From assembly GCF_003387475.1 (NCBI RefSeq), contig NZ_QUNO01000014.1, positions 300,131-364,130 on the forward strand: a stretch of DNA of 64,000 nucleotides, written 5' to 3'. The notes below the pieces were generated by a model, which was given only the letters and a program-made list of their open reading frames with translations, had not been told where the DNA came from and made no database searches. This stretch comes from Kutzneria buriramensis. Lineage in GTDB: Bacteria; Actinomycetota; Actinomycetes; Mycobacteriales; Pseudonocardiaceae. Shown here one piece after another: positions 51,058 to 61,296 of this stretch. A program made the translations under genes and the position numbers. How positions within the stretch are numbered: position 1 is the stretch's first letter; each line of letters starts with the position of its first letter.

Positions 51058-51470
51058 CGTTTTACGTCTATTTCTCCGATCCGCCGGCCAGTGAACGCCG
51101 AGTAAACCGGCGGGCAACATCCGCAAGGCCTTCGGTGAACGCGACAGGAAAGCGATAAGTGATTCGCTGAGAGAACGCTGAGATGCCCGAAGATCAAGTT
51201 ACATTCCGAAACCTGATCGTGACCTCAATTGAACGTGATCCGCATCACACTCGATAGTGTGGATCGCCACCCTGACAATCCTGTCGCCACGCTGTCGGCC
51301 GGCCAGTACGGTGCCGCTGACCGGGGATTCGGGTGTGCGGCCCGTGGTCGAGAGGCCCGCCACCTGCGTCGGGTGGTGTTCGGCTCCGGCGGTTCGGGGG
51401 TTTTCCCCACCTTCGAACCAGGGGTGTCCCCCATGGACCGGTGTGTGCGGATGAGGTGAGAATCATCGCC
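51058..51470. other. 413-base intergenic region with CRP-like site
   Basis: This region precedes the DUF998 operon and is AT-richer than its surroundings from about 51060 to 51260. It holds a CRP-like palindrome at 51234-51249 and an adjacent CACAC-TCGATA-GTGTG hairpin (51246-51261). A 76-codon frame from 51229 is not supported as a gene. Confidence 0.45.
51234..51249. promoter_or_regulatory. CRP/FNR-type operator candidate
   Basis: C-GTGA-TCCGCA-TCAC-A matches the TGTGA-N6-TCACA consensus except for the first base. Location upstream of a membrane and glycosyltransferase operon suits activation or repression by a cAMP receptor protein. Confidence 0.45.
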
Positions 51471-52196
51471 GTGAGCGACCAGGCGGCAGGGGGCCGAACC
51501 AGGGGCGGGCGGCGGACGTGGGCGCTGCTCGCGATCGTCAGCTTTGTCGCCGCGCTGCTCCCGATGGTGTACCTGCACCTGGAGTCCAGTCGGCAGCTCA
51601 ATCCGATCAAGCACACGATCAGCGACTATGTATTCGCCAAGCAGGGTGCCCGGTATTTCGACACCAGCCTGGTCGCGCTGACCATCGGCTCGATCGCGTT
51701 GATGGTCGGACTCGCCTCCGTCGGAATTGTTCGGGGAACGGTGCTGACCGTGCTGGTCTCCGTCTGGTGCGTCGGTCTCGCGGTCGCGCTGCTCTTTCCG
51801 ACGGATCCGACCGACGGTGTCCAGTCCATTTCGGGGGCGGTGCACCGCTGGGCCGCGATCTTCTTCTTCCCCTGCCTGTCGGCGGCCGGATTCCTGCTGG
51901 CCAGGCGGTGTCAGCTGACCCGCGGGTGGGAGCGGTTCGCGCCGGTCGTGCTCCGCCTGGCGCTCGCCAGCACAATCGTGCTCGCCACGTTCGCGATGAT
52001 TCAGCTGGCCATCAACGAGCCCGAGATGCTGCCATTCCTCGGATTCGTGAAGAATTACCTAGGATTGGCCGAGCGTATACTCTTCGGTATCGACATGGCG
52101 CTGCTCTTCGTGTTGGGAATGGCGTTGTGGCGGGGCGCGGGGCCGGCGGTGGACCGCCACCGGGAGGCCGGCCTGGTCGAGGGCGGTGCCGGATGA
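51471..52196 (+). CDS. DUF998 membrane protein
   Basis: A 241-residue protein with six predicted membrane helices. The DUF998 pattern includes LNPIKHTISDYVFAKQGARYFDTSLVALTIGSIALM, LFPTDPTDG and SGAVHRWAAIFFFPCL. Its function is unknown. GTG 51471 is chosen because GAGGTGAG lies about ten bases upstream; GTG 51456 is in frame. Its stop overlaps the EamA gene ATG. Confidence 0.83.
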   Translation: MSDQAAGGRTRGGRRTWALLAIVSFVAALLPMVYLHLESSRQLNPIKHTISDYVFAKQGARYFDTSLVALTIGSIALMVGLASVGIVRGTVLTVLVSVWCVGLAVALLFPTDPTDGVQSISGAVHRWAAIFFFPCLSAAGFLLARRCQLTRGWERFAPVVLRLALASTIVLATFAMIQLAINEPEMLPFLGFVKNYLGLAERILFGIDMALLFVLGMALWRGAGPAVDRHREAGLVEGGAG

Positions 52197-53119
52197 TCCC
52201 GCTCGCGATCGCACTGGCGGTGCTCGGGGCCTGCTGCAACGCCGTCTCGGCGAGGCTCCAGCACGGCGGCCTGAACGAGTGCGCCGACGAGCGCGGCCTG
52301 CGGCTCGCGGTGCTGCTGCGGCTGGCCCGGCAGCCGATCTGGCTGGCCGGCATCGCCATCGCCGGCTGCGGGGCCGCGCTGCACGCCACCGCGCTCGGGC
52401 TGGCGCCGCTGTCCGTGGTGCAGCCGATCGGCATCCTCGCGTTCGCGCTGACCACCGTGATGTCCGTGCGGATCGAGAGCATCCGGCTGGACCGGGTGGC
52501 CGTCGGCGCCGTCGCCGCCAGCACCGTCGGCACCATCGCGTTCGTGCTGCTGGCCGCCACCCAGGCCCGGGCGACGGTCGTCGCCCCCGACGTCGAGCTG
52601 CGGGCCACCGTGCTGGTCGTGGGCCTGGTCGGCGGGCTGGCCGCGGTCGCCGCCCTCAACACCGGCGCGGTGCGCTGCCTCGGCTTCGCCACCGCGTCCG
52701 GGGTCAGCTTCGGCTTCGTGTCGCTGCTGATGCGGGCCACGCTGCAACAGTTGGGCGGGAACGGCCACCCGTTCCCGCTGCCCGAGATCGCCGGCATCGT
52801 CGTCGGCATCCTGGTCGGCGGCTGGCTCGTGCAGCACGCCTACGCGAGCGGACCGCCGGAAGTCGTGATTGGCTGCCTGACCGTGATCGATCCGCTGGTC
52901 GCCGTCGGGCTGGGCGTCGTGCTGCTGGGTGAGGCAGGGGACACACCGCTGTCCCTGGGCCTCGCCGCCCTGCTCTGCGCCGTGGTCGCCGCCGGGGGCG
53001 TGGTCGTGCTCACGCTGCGTCGGCCGAAGTCAACCCCACCAGCTAATACAGTCGTCGACGGCGACCGGCAGCTTGTCGCGCCCGGGATGACCCAGCACTA
53101 CGACGGGAGTACGAAATGA
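52193..53119 (+). CDS. DMT/EamA-like membrane transporter
   Basis: A 308-residue ten-helix membrane protein: IPLAIALAVLGACCNAVSARLQHGGLNE ... HATALGLAPLSVVQPIGILAFALTTVM ... VIGCLTVIDPLVAVGLGVVLLGEA. It belongs to the drug/metabolite transporter superfamily, close to the actinobacterial DMT proteins often beside glycosyltransferases. A disordered tail of 30 residues ends the protein. It is coupled by overlaps to DUF998 and the glycosyltransferase, so a role in exporting a lipid or glycan intermediate is possible. Confidence 0.83.
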   Translation: MIPLAIALAVLGACCNAVSARLQHGGLNECADERGLRLAVLLRLARQPIWLAGIAIAGCGAALHATALGLAPLSVVQPIGILAFALTTVMSVRIESIRLDRVAVGAVAASTVGTIAFVLLAATQARATVVAPDVELRATVLVVGLVGGLAAVAALNTGAVRCLGFATASGVSFGFVSLLMRATLQQLGGNGHPFPLPEIAGIVVGILVGGWLVQHAYASGPPEVVIGCLTVIDPLVAVGLGVVLLGEAGDTPLSLGLAALLCAVVAAGGVVVLTLRRPKSTPPANTVVDGDRQLVAPGMTQHYDGSTK

Positions 53120-54393
53120 CCTGGTCCCAGGTGCCCGATCGGCACGAGGCGGCCTCCGGACTGCGCATCGTGATCGGCGCCGAGACCTTCCCGCCGGACG
53201 TCAACGGGGCGGCTCGGTTCACCCACCGGCTGGCCGTGGGGCTGGCCGAGCGGGGGCACGAGGTGCACGTGATGTGCCCCGCGCCGACCGGGCGGGCGTC
53301 GACGGACGTGGTCGACGGGGTCACGGTGCACCGGTTCACGGCGTACCGCACGCCGTTCCACCCGTCGTTCCGCCTGGTGTGGCCGTGGCAGGCGCAGAAC
53401 CGGATCGACAAGCTGCTGGCCGAGATCAAGCCGGACGTGATGCACGTCCAGTCGCACTTCCTGCTGACCCGGGCGCTGATCTGGCGGGCCGAGCGGGACC
53501 GGATCCCGCTGGTGGCCACCAACCACTTCATGCCGGAGAACATCCTCGGCCACGTCCGCGTGCCCGGCCTGCTGCGCGCCGCCGCGTCCAAGCTGGCTTG
53601 GTGGGACCTGACCAGGGGCTTCGGCAAGGCCAGCGTCGTCACCGCGCCGACGCCGCGCGCCGTCGAGCTGCTCATGGACAACGGGCTGCCGCAGCAGGCG
53701 CGGCCGATCTCGTGCGGCATCGACCTGGACCGCTACCAGGACCGTCCGGTCTCGCCCGACCCCGACCACCGCACCGTGCTGTTCGTCGGCCGGCTGGACG
53801 AGGAGAAGCACGTCCACGAGCTGATCCGGGCCCTGCCGCTGATCCCGGCCGAGCTCCGGGTGCGGGCCGAGATCGTCGGCGACGGCAGCAAGCGCGAGGC
53901 CCTGGAGCAGCTCGCCGGCCAGCTCGGCATCGCCGACCGGGTCCGGTTCCGCGGCTTCATCTCCGACGAGGACCTGCTCGACGCGTACGCCGCGGCCGAC
54001 GCCTTCTGCATGCCCGGCATCGCCGAGCTCCAGAGCCTGGCCACCATGGAGGCGATGGCCGCCGGCAAGCCCGTCGTCGCCGCCGACGCGATGGCGCTGC
54101 CGCACCTGGCCCGGCCCGGCCGCAACGGCTGGCTCTACCCGCCCGGCAACGTGCCCACCCTGGCCGCCCGCCTGACCCAGCTGTTCTCCGACGACGCCGA
54201 GCGGGAGCGCATGGGCAAGGAGAGCCTGGAGATCATCGGCAAGCACGGCGTGAACACCACGCTGGCCACGTTCGAGGACGTCTACCGGGAGGCGATGGCC
54301 GAGTCCCGGCGGCTCACCCGGCTGGCCGACCACCCGCGGCTGCCCGAGCAGCCCCGCACCGAGTCCCGGGAGCGGGCCGAGCGTACGGCGTGA
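53116..54393 (+). CDS. GT4 family glycosyltransferase (PimB/phosphatidyl-sugar type)
   Basis: A 425-residue GT-B glycosyltransferase. The N-terminal acceptor half begins RIVIGAETFPPDVNGAARFTHRLAVGLAERGHEVHVM. The nucleotide-sugar half has VLFVGRLDEEKHVHELIRAL, GDGSKREALEQLA and the EX7E-like stretch CMPGIAELQSLATMEAMAAGKPVVAADAMALPHL. It resembles mannosyl- or glucosyltransferases of phosphatidylinositol or diacylglycerol lipids. It ends a three-gene operon and is followed by a strong hairpin. Confidence 0.88.
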   Translation: MTWSQVPDRHEAASGLRIVIGAETFPPDVNGAARFTHRLAVGLAERGHEVHVMCPAPTGRASTDVVDGVTVHRFTAYRTPFHPSFRLVWPWQAQNRIDKLLAEIKPDVMHVQSHFLLTRALIWRAERDRIPLVATNHFMPENILGHVRVPGLLRAAASKLAWWDLTRGFGKASVVTAPTPRAVELLMDNGLPQQARPISCGIDLDRYQDRPVSPDPDHRTVLFVGRLDEEKHVHELIRALPLIPAELRVRAEIVGDGSKREALEQLAGQLGIADRVRFRGFISDEDLLDAYAAADAFCMPGIAELQSLATMEAMAAGKPVVAADAMALPHLARPGRNGWLYPPGNVPTLAARLTQLFSDDAERERMGKESLEIIGKHGVNTTLATFEDVYREAMAESRRLTRLADHPRLPEQPRTESRERAERTA

Positions 54394-54410
54394 CGGGTTC
54401 CGATTCGATC

Positions 54411-54444
54411 GAAGGGACGCCTCGCCTGCGCGAGGCGTCCCTTC
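54411..54444 (+). terminator. terminator after the glycosyltransferase
   Basis: A perfect 15-bp stem (54411-54425 with 54430-54444), loop CTGC, followed by GTGCTTT. Confidence 0.85.
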
Positions 54445-54573
54445 GTGCTTTCCCAGGTCGGCGGCCCGCTAGCCGGGCAAAGCGGGCATATGGCCGCCGA
54501 CCGGGCGATCTTCACCGCGTTTGGGGTCGGTGGACGGGCGCGGCGGTGCGTGTCGGGATGGTAAACAGGACCT

Positions 54574-56916
54574 GTGGCGGGGGAGCGCAAGAAGCGCCTG
54601 ACGACCGGGTTCTGGCGGCTGCTTCAGGGCCGTGCGGTTGCTCGTGAGACGAGCAAGCTGCACGCCGTGGTGGCCGCTGCTGGCGCGCGCGAGAACGAGC
54701 TGCGGGAGCTGACCGACGAGCAGCTGACGCAGGCGGCGGAGAAGCTGCGCAACGACACCCGCGGCGACTACGACGACAAGGACCTCGCGCAGCTGCTGGC
54801 GCTCGGCCGCGAGGCCGCCCGCCGCACGCTCAAGGAGCGGCCGTTCGACGTGCAGCTGATGACGTCGGCGTGGATGCTCCGGGGCCGCGTGGTGGAGCTG
54901 GCCACCGGCGAGGGCAAGACGCTGGCGGGCGCGATCACCGCGGCCGGCTACGCGCTGCACGGCTGGCCGGTGCACGTGGTGTCGGTGAACGACTACCTGG
55001 CCCGCCGCGACGCCGAGTGGATGGGGCCGCTCTACAGCCTGCTGGGCGTGTCGGTGAACTGGATCAGCGGCGCCTGCGACCCGGACCGCCGCCGCGAGGC
55101 GTACGCGGCGGACGTGACGTACGCGTCGGTGAGCGAACTCGGCTTCGACGAGCTGCGCGACCACACGGCGACCAGGGTCGAGGACCTGGTGTCGCCGGCG
55201 CCGGGCGTGGCGCTGGTGGACGAGGCCGACTCGGTCCTGGTCGACGAGGCGCGGGTGCCGCTGGTGCTGGCGGGCGCGGCGGCGGCCGGCGAACCGGACC
55301 GCGAGCTGTCGGACGTGGTGCGCCTGCTGCGCGCGGGCATGCACTACGAGATCGACGACGAGCAGCGCAACGTCTTCCTGACCGGCGCGGGCTCGGAGGC
55401 GGTGGAACGCGCGCTGGGCGGCATCGACCTGTACTCGCCGGAGCACGTCGGCACGACGCTGCCCAGGGTGAACGTGGCGCTGCACGCGGAGGTGCTGTTG
55501 CGCCGCGACGTCGACTACATCGTCCGCGACGGCAAGGTCCAGCTGATCAACCCCTCGCGCGGCCGGGTGGCCCGCCTCCAGCGCTGGCCGGACGGCCTCC
55601 AGGCGGCGGTGGAGGCCAAGGAGGCGCTGGCGGCCAGCGAGACCGGCGAGGTGCTGGACACGATCACCGTCCAGGCCCTGCTCAAGCGCTACCCCAAGGT
55701 CTGCGGCATGACCGGCACCGCGCTCGCGGCGGCCGACCAGCTGCGTACCTTCTACGAGCTCCAGGTGGCCGAGGTGCCGCCGAACGTGCCGTGCATCCGC
55801 GTGGACGAGCCGGACCGCATCTATGACACGGTGATCGCCAAGAACGCCGCGATCGTCGAGGAGATCGTCGAGGCGCACAAGACCGGCCGCCCGGTGCTGA
55901 TCGGCACCCAGGACGTGGCCGAGTCGGAGGCGCTGGCCGGGCGGCTGGCCGAGGTCGACGTGCCCTGCGTCGTGCTCAACGCCAAGAACGACGCGGAGGA
56001 GGCGGCGATCGTCGCCGAGGCCGGCCAGTACGGCACGGTGACGGTCTCCACCCAGATGGCCGGCCGCGGCACGGACATCCGGCTCGGCGGCGCGGACGGC
56101 GCGGACCACGAGCGGGTGGCCGAGCTCGGCGGCCTGTACGTGATCGGCACGGCCCGCCACCACAGCTCCCGCCTGGACGACCAGCTGCGCGGCCGCGCCG
56201 GCCGGCAGGGCGACCCGGGCCGCTCTGTCTTCTTCGCCAGCTTCGGCGACGACATCGTCACCCAGTTCGCGGCCGACGAGCCGGGACCGTCCAAGATCTC
56301 CGACGACGGCCGGGTCACCGACAAGCTGGCCCCGCACACCATCGCGCACGCGCAGCGGGTGGCCGAGGCGGAGAACCTCGAGGTGCACGCCAACACCTGG
56401 CGCTACAACCAGCTCTCCGCGCAGCACCGCAAGATGCTGGGCGAGCGCCGCGACCAGCTGCTGCGCACCGACCTGGCGGCGCAGGAGCTGCGCAAGGCCA
56501 GCCCGGACCGGTACCGCGAGGTGTTGGACAAGGTCGGCGAGGACGTCCTGGTCGACTCCGCCCGTCAGATCGCGCTGCTGCACCTGGACCGGGGCTGGGC
56601 CGAGCACCTGGCGATGCTGGCCGACCTGCGCGAGGGCATCCACCTGTGGGCGCTGTCCCGGGAGAGCCCGATCGCGGAGTACCACCGGGCGGCGATCCCG
56701 GCGTTCAAGGCGCTGTTCCGGGTGGCGGACGAGAAGACCGTCGAGACGTTCGAGACGGCCAAGTTCACCGAGGCCGGCGTCGACCTCGACGGTGAGGGCC
56801 TGGCCCGGCCGACGGCGACCTGGACGTATCTGGTGCACGAGAACCCGTTCGGCTCCGACCTGGAGCGCAGCGTGCGCGGCCTGGGCCGGGTGCTGGGCAA
56901 GGGGGCCAGGCGGTAG
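54574..56916 (+). CDS. secA2: SecA2 accessory Sec ATPase
   Basis: A 780-residue SecA-family motor. The Walker A motif is [15 protein letters not shown], the Walker B motif is [15 protein letters not shown], with the [15 protein letters not shown] segment, the second RecA domain ([23 protein letters not shown]) and [17 protein letters not shown]. It is much shorter than SecA1 and lacks the C-terminal zinc-binding tail, as in mycobacterial SecA2, which exports a subset of proteins. GTG 54574 starts a probable operon with a methyltransferase. Confidence 0.94.
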   Translation: MAGERKKRLTTGFWRLLQGRAVARETSKLHAVVAAAGARENELRELTDEQLTQAAEKLRNDTRGDYDDKDLAQLLALGREAARRTLKERPFDVQLMTSAWMLRGRVVELATGEGKTLAGAITAAGYALHGWPVHVVSVNDYLARRDAEWMGPLYSLLGVSVNWISGACDPDRRREAYAADVTYASVSELGFDELRDHTATRVEDLVSPAPGVALVDEADSVLVDEARVPLVLAGAAAAGEPDRELSDVVRLLRAGMHYEIDDEQRNVFLTGAGSEAVERALGGIDLYSPEHVGTTLPRVNVALHAEVLLRRDVDYIVRDGKVQLINPSRGRVARLQRWPDGLQAAVEAKEALAASETGEVLDTITVQALLKRYPKVCGMTGTALAAADQLRTFYELQVAEVPPNVPCIRVDEPDRIYDTVIAKNAAIVEEIVEAHKTGRPVLIGTQDVAESEALAGRLAEVDVPCVVLNAKNDAEEAAIVAEAGQYGTVTVSTQMAGRGTDIRLGGADGADHERVAELGGLYVIGTARHHSSRLDDQLRGRAGRQGDPGRSVFFASFGDDIVTQFAADEPGPSKISDDGRVTDKLAPHTIAHAQRVAEAENLEVHANTWRYNQLSAQHRKMLGERRDQLLRTDLAAQELRKASPDRYREVLDKVGEDVLVDSARQIALLHLDRGWAEHLAMLADLREGIHLWALSRESPIAEYHRAAIPAFKALFRVADEKTVETFETAKFTEAGVDLDGEGLARPTATWTYLVHENPFGSDLERSVRGLGRVLGKGARR

Positions 56917-56917
56917 C

Positions 56918-57595
56918 GTGCTGGCGGTGGACCTGACCACCGCCGCCGAGCTGTACCGCAAGTACGCCGACGACCTCGCCGCCGTGCGCGACGAGCAGCG
57001 TCGGCGGTTGCCCGGGATCCGAGCGCAGCTCGACGACGTCGAGGCGGAGCTGACCTACCTGCGGCTGCGCGAGCTGCGGCCGGCGACGGTGGTGGAGATC
57101 GGCGCCTTTCACGGGTGGTCCACCACCTGGCTGCTGTCCGCGTTGCGGGACAACGGGTTCGGCGAGTTGCGGTCGTACGACGTGGTGGATCACGTGCTGC
57201 GGTCGGTGCCGGCCGAGCTCGCGGGCGATCGGTGGACCTTCGTGCGCGGCGACGCGAGGAAGGCTCAGCTGCCGGTGGACATCGACTACTTGTTCCTCGA
57301 TGCGGCACACAGTGCGCGTTTTGCGCGGTGGTACATCACAGAACTGTTCGGCCGGTTGAGCGGGACGCCGGTGAGTGTGCACGACGTTTTCCACGGCCGC
57401 CGGCCGATGCCGTTCAGCGAGGGCGCCGTCTTGGTTCGTTGGCTGACCGAACAAAAGATCGACTACTTCACGCCGTCCGCGCGGCGGGCGCCGGAAACCT
57501 TTGCGGCCTTGCTTGCGGTGAAACGGGAACTCGGCCTGGACGTGCCGGTTCGGTCCGGTCGGGACAATCCGATGGTGTTCTTCGAGGTCGCATGA
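56918..57595 (+). CDS. class I SAM-dependent methyltransferase
   Basis: A 225-residue enzyme with motif I VVEIGAFHGWSTTWLLSAL, motif II-like DIDYLFLDAAHSARFARWYI and a C-terminal VFFEVA strand. It fits the methyltransferase_24/CmcI-like group that often modifies sugars or small molecules. It starts one base after the secA2 stop, so it is co-transcribed, but a functional link with protein export is not evident. GTG 56918 or 56927 are possible starts. Confidence 0.83.
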   Translation: MLAVDLTTAAELYRKYADDLAAVRDEQRRRLPGIRAQLDDVEAELTYLRLRELRPATVVEIGAFHGWSTTWLLSALRDNGFGELRSYDVVDHVLRSVPAELAGDRWTFVRGDARKAQLPVDIDYLFLDAAHSARFARWYITELFGRLSGTPVSVHDVFHGRRPMPFSEGAVLVRWLTEQKIDYFTPSARRAPETFAALLAVKRELGLDVPVRSGRDNPMVFFEVA

Positions 57596-57853
57596 CCCCG
57601 GTCCGCCGACGGGCAGGGCCACCCCCAGTGGACCCGCCCGCCGACGACGGCACCGCACGCGTCCAACTATGACGAATCCAGCGGTGCGGCAACAGTGTTG
57701 ACGAGTTGAGCAAAAGAGGAAACACCCGATCGTCGGCCGACCGGTGTCGGCTCCGTCACGCCCGAGTCGCGCTCGAATTGGCCCAACGCTGGATCAGGTC
57801 CGCGTTTGATCGACTCTCCGCTCAATCATCCCGTGTCGATCGGCCCGTGTAGA

Positions 57854-60103
57854 TCAGCTCAGGGCGTCCAGTTCCGCGCGCACGTCGCCGGCGCGGTGGT
57901 CGTCGACCTCCTCGTACAGCGCGAGCGCGGCGGTGAGCGACTCCCGCGCCTCGCTCGGCCGGTCCAGTTCGCGCAGCACGAGCCCGCGGCGGAACAGCGC
58001 GCCGGCCTCCATCATGCGGTTGCGCACTTCCCGGGTCGCGACCAGCGCCTGGTCGAGGCTGTCCAGCGCGCGGCCGGCCTGGCCGTCGGCGAGGTAGACG
58101 GCGGCGATCTTCAGCAGCGTCTCGGCCTGATCGGCGGCGTCGTCACTGTCCTGCGCAACCCAGAGCGCTTCGTGCAACGTGACGAGCGCGCCGTGGTGAT
58201 CGCCGCGCAGCTGCCGAACCTCGCCGAGAGTGGCCATTGTGGTCACTTCGCCGTGTCGGTCGCCGAGCTCGCGGAAGAGGGTCAGCGACTGGTCGGCGTT
58301 GGCCTCGGCAGTGTCGGCGTCGCGTTGGTCGACCGCCAGCAGGCCGATCCCGGCCAGCGTCCACGCCTCGCCGTGTCGGTCGCCGATGTCCCGCCGCGTG
58401 GCCAATGCCTTTTCGTACAGACGGGTCGCGGCGGCGAAATCGTGCAAACGGTGTCGGGCCACCGCCAGATTGGTCTGCACCCACGCCTCGGCGAAGCGAT
58501 CGCCCGCCTCGCGCGCCGCCTGCTCCGCGAGTTCGTGCGTGGCGACCCAGACGCCCATCGGCATGCGCAGCCGGAAGTAGTCCCAGGACGCGATGCACAG
58601 CCGCCACGCGGAGTCGGCCAGCCCGTACGCCAGCGCGGTCTCCATCACCGGCAGCAGGTTGGCGACTTCCCCGTCGCACCAACGCAAAGCTTCTACAGGC
58701 GTGTCGAAGTTCAGGGGTGTCACGGTGGGGCCGGTCGAGGGCAACTCCAGCATGTGCACGCGGAACGGCGCCAACGCCTCGTTCGCGCGCTCGGCCGTGC
58801 GCAGATACCAGTCGGTGAGGCGGATCGCCGCCTCGCGCCGGGATTCCTTCGTCTCCTCGGACCGCACCAGCTCGGCGGCGTAGACGTGCAGCAGGTCGTG
58901 CATGCGGTACCGGTCGCGTTCCACGCCCTCCACGAGGTGCACGCTGGCGAGCCGCTCCAGCAGCCGGCGGCCCTGCACCGACGACACGCCCGCCAGCGCG
59001 GCGGCCGCGGGCGTGCTGATCTGGCCGCGCCGTAACACGCCGAGCAGCCGGAACATGCGCGCCGACTCGGTCGACAGATCCCGGTACGACCAGGAGAACA
59101 CCGAGCGCACCGCGAGCGAGTCGTCGGTGGCCAGGCCGTCCAGCCGGTGCTCGTCGGCGTCCAACTCCTCGAGCAGCTCGTCGACCGGGTGGTGCGGGTG
59201 GGTGGCGACCCGCTCGGCGGCGATCCGCAGCGCCAGCGGCAGGTGCGCGCAGTGCTTGGCCAGCGCGCTGATCGCCGCCGGCTCGGCGTCCGCGCGATCG
59301 TCACCGATCACGTTGCGCAGCAGCAGGAGCGACTCCGCGCCGGTCATCGGGCCGAGCGTGACCTGCCGGGCGTTGGTGCGCATCGCCATGCCGGACAGGC
59401 GCCGCCGGCTCGTGACGATCACCGCGCACTGGCCCGACCCCGGCAGCAGCGGCTCCACCTGCGCCGACTCGGCGGCGTTGTCCAGCACGATCAGCAGCCG
59501 GCGCTGGTTGACCAGCGACCGGAACAGCTTCGCGCGCTGGTCCTGCTCGCCGGGCATCGAATCGGTGGCCACGCCCAGCGCCGCCAGGAAGTCGCCCAGC
59601 ACGTCGGTCGCGCGCGCCGGGCCGCCGTCGGGGGAGTAGCCGCGCAGGTCCACGTACAGCTGGCCGTCGTGGAAAGCGCTCGCCACGTCGTGCGCCAGCT
59701 TCAGTGCCAGGGCGGTCTTGCCGACGCCGGGCGAGCCGTCGACGGCCACCACCGCGGGCGTGCCGAGCTGACGGTCGTCCATCAGCGCCTCGTGCAGCTG
59801 CGTCAGCTCCCGCTCGCGGCCGACGAACCGGGCGGCGGCCGCCGGCAGCTGCGCCGGCCGCGCCGGCACCGACTCGGTGGCGAGCGCCATCAGCCGGCCG
59901 CCCGCGTCCAGCACCTGGTCGCAGCGCCGGGCGAGCTCCGCCGACGGCGGCGTGCCGTTCTTGACCTTGCTCAGCCAGCTGGGCGTGTAGCCGACCTGGT
60001 CGGCCAACCCGCGCCAGGACATGCCACGCGCCGCGAGCAGGCGTTCCAGCGCAGCGCTGAATTCGGATCCGGACGCGAAAGACGACGATCCAGGTGTCTT
60101 CAC
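57854..60103 (-). CDS. STAND regulator: XRE HTH, NB-ARC ATPase, tetratricopeptide repeats
   Basis: A 749-residue signal-transduction ATPase. Residues 15-75 form an XRE-type DNA-binding domain (LERLLAARGMSWRGLADQVGYTPSWLSKVKNG). Residues 95-400 form an NB-ARC NTPase with P-loop DGSPGVGKTALALKLA and Walker B LLIVLDNAAE. The C-terminal half is made of TPR-like repeats (LYEKALATRRDIGDRHGEAWTLAG, LFRELGDRHGEVTTMATLGE). This is the AfsR-like architecture without a SARP domain, often controlling secondary metabolism. The GTG overlaps the oxidoreductase stop. Confidence 0.9.
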   Translation of the reverse strand: MKTPGSSSFASGSEFSAALERLLAARGMSWRGLADQVGYTPSWLSKVKNGTPPSAELARRCDQVLDAGGRLMALATESVPARPAQLPAAAARFVGRERELTQLHEALMDDRQLGTPAVVAVDGSPGVGKTALALKLAHDVASAFHDGQLYVDLRGYSPDGGPARATDVLGDFLAALGVATDSMPGEQDQRAKLFRSLVNQRRLLIVLDNAAESAQVEPLLPGSGQCAVIVTSRRRLSGMAMRTNARQVTLGPMTGAESLLLLRNVIGDDRADAEPAAISALAKHCAHLPLALRIAAERVATHPHHPVDELLEELDADEHRLDGLATDDSLAVRSVFSWSYRDLSTESARMFRLLGVLRRGQISTPAAAALAGVSSVQGRRLLERLASVHLVEGVERDRYRMHDLLHVYAAELVRSEETKESRREAAIRLTDWYLRTAERANEALAPFRVHMLELPSTGPTVTPLNFDTPVEALRWCDGEVANLLPVMETALAYGLADSAWRLCIASWDYFRLRMPMGVWVATHELAEQAAREAGDRFAEAWVQTNLAVARHRLHDFAAATRLYEKALATRRDIGDRHGEAWTLAGIGLLAVDQRDADTAEANADQSLTLFRELGDRHGEVTTMATLGEVRQLRGDHHGALVTLHEALWVAQDSDDAADQAETLLKIAAVYLADGQAGRALDSLDQALVATREVRNRMMEAGALFRRGLVLRELDRPSEARESLTAALALYEEVDDHRAGDVRAELDALS

Positions 60104-61278
60104 GGCATGGGGACGCGGTCGACCACGGACTGCCGCAGCTTGCGGATCTCGCGCGGCAGGTTCCAGCCGACTCCACCGGTGACGACGCCGTCGCGGCCGT
60201 ACAGGGCGGCGAACTTCCGCTCGCCGGGGTCCCCGGCCACCACCGCGTACTCCAAGCCCTCGCCGACCAGGCCGTAGGCCTGCACCTTGGCATCGTACTG
60301 GTCGGTCCAGAAGTAGGGGACCGGCGCGAACTCCTGGTCGGCGCCGAGCAGGTTGCGGGCCACCGCCATGCCCTGCTCGGTGGCGTTCATCCGGTGCTCC
60401 AGCCGCATCCGGCCGTAGCGTGGGTGCTCCCAGTTGGCGACGTCGCCGGCCGCGTACACGCCCGGCGCGGCCTGGCAGCGGCTGTCGCAGACCACGCCGT
60501 TGTCGATCGTCAGGCCCGAGTTCTCCAGCCAGCCGGTGACCGGCGCCGCGCCGATCGCCACCAGCACGCAGCCGGCGTCCAGCACTGTGCCGGCCGCCCC
60601 GTTCCCATCAGCCAGCCGAACTCCGATGACGTGACCATCTGAACCGAGCATCTCGGTGACGCCGGTGTCCATCAGCACCCGCACGCCGTTGTCCCGGTGC
60701 AGCTGCTCCAGCAGCTTGCCGACGGTCTCGCCCAGCTGGCGGGCCATCGGCACCGGCAGCGGGTCCACCAGCGTGACGTCCAGGCCCAGCGTCCGGGCCG
60801 TCGCGGCCACCTCGGCGCCCAGGAAGCCGGCGCCGATCACCACGGTCTTCGGCTCGGCGAGCAGTTCGGCGCGCAGGGTGGACGCGTGCTCCAGCGTGCG
60901 CAGGACGTGCACACCGGCCAGGTCGTGGCCGAACGGCAGGGTGCGCGGGGCGACGCCGGTGGCGATGACCAGGCCGTCGTAGCCGACCCGGGTGTCGTCG
61001 GCCAGCACCACCTCGCGGGCGTCCAGGTCCAGACTGGCCGCGGGCGCGCCGAGCCGGAACTCGGCGTTCAGGTCGGCGATCTGCTCGTCCTTGCGCAGCT
61101 GGGTCTTCTCCGGCTCCCACTGGCCGGCCAGCACCTGCTTGGACAGCGGCGGGCGGTCGTAGGGCACGTGCGCCTCGTCGCCGATGAGTGTGATCCGGCC
61201 CTGGTAGCCCTCGCGGCGCAGCGTCTCCGCCGCCGTGAGGCCCGCCGCCGACGCGCCGACGATCGCGATCTGATCCAT
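60100..61278 (-). CDS. ferredoxin reductase-like FAD/NAD(P) oxidoreductase
   Basis: A 392-residue flavoprotein passing electrons from NAD(P)H to ferredoxin, commonly for cytochromes P450 or Rieske oxygenases. FAD binds at IAIVGASAAGLTAAETLRREGY, NAD at TVVIGAGFLGAEVAATARTLG, and the second FAD motif is PGVYAAGDVANWEH. The C-terminal domain has PYFWTDQYDAKVQAYGL, typical of BphA4/PdR-like reductases. No ferredoxin or P450 gene is nearby. The STAND regulator is coupled behind it. Confidence 0.9.
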   Translation of the reverse strand: MDQIAIVGASAAGLTAAETLRREGYQGRITLIGDEAHVPYDRPPLSKQVLAGQWEPEKTQLRKDEQIADLNAEFRLGAPAASLDLDAREVVLADDTRVGYDGLVIATGVAPRTLPFGHDLAGVHVLRTLEHASTLRAELLAEPKTVVIGAGFLGAEVAATARTLGLDVTLVDPLPVPMARQLGETVGKLLEQLHRDNGVRVLMDTGVTEMLGSDGHVIGVRLADGNGAAGTVLDAGCVLVAIGAAPVTGWLENSGLTIDNGVVCDSRCQAAPGVYAAGDVANWEHPRYGRMRLEHRMNATEQGMAVARNLLGADQEFAPVPYFWTDQYDAKVQAYGLVGEGLEYAVVAGDPGERKFAALYGRDGVVTGGVGWNLPREIRKLRQSVVDRVPMP

Positions 61279-61296
61279 GTCGTCGAGGATAGGTGG

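Noticed and set aside
51229..51459. 76-codon frame before the DUF998 gene
   Set aside because: It begins with a TTG inside a probable regulator site, has atypical composition with Gly/Arg/Phe tracts and no ribosome binding site.
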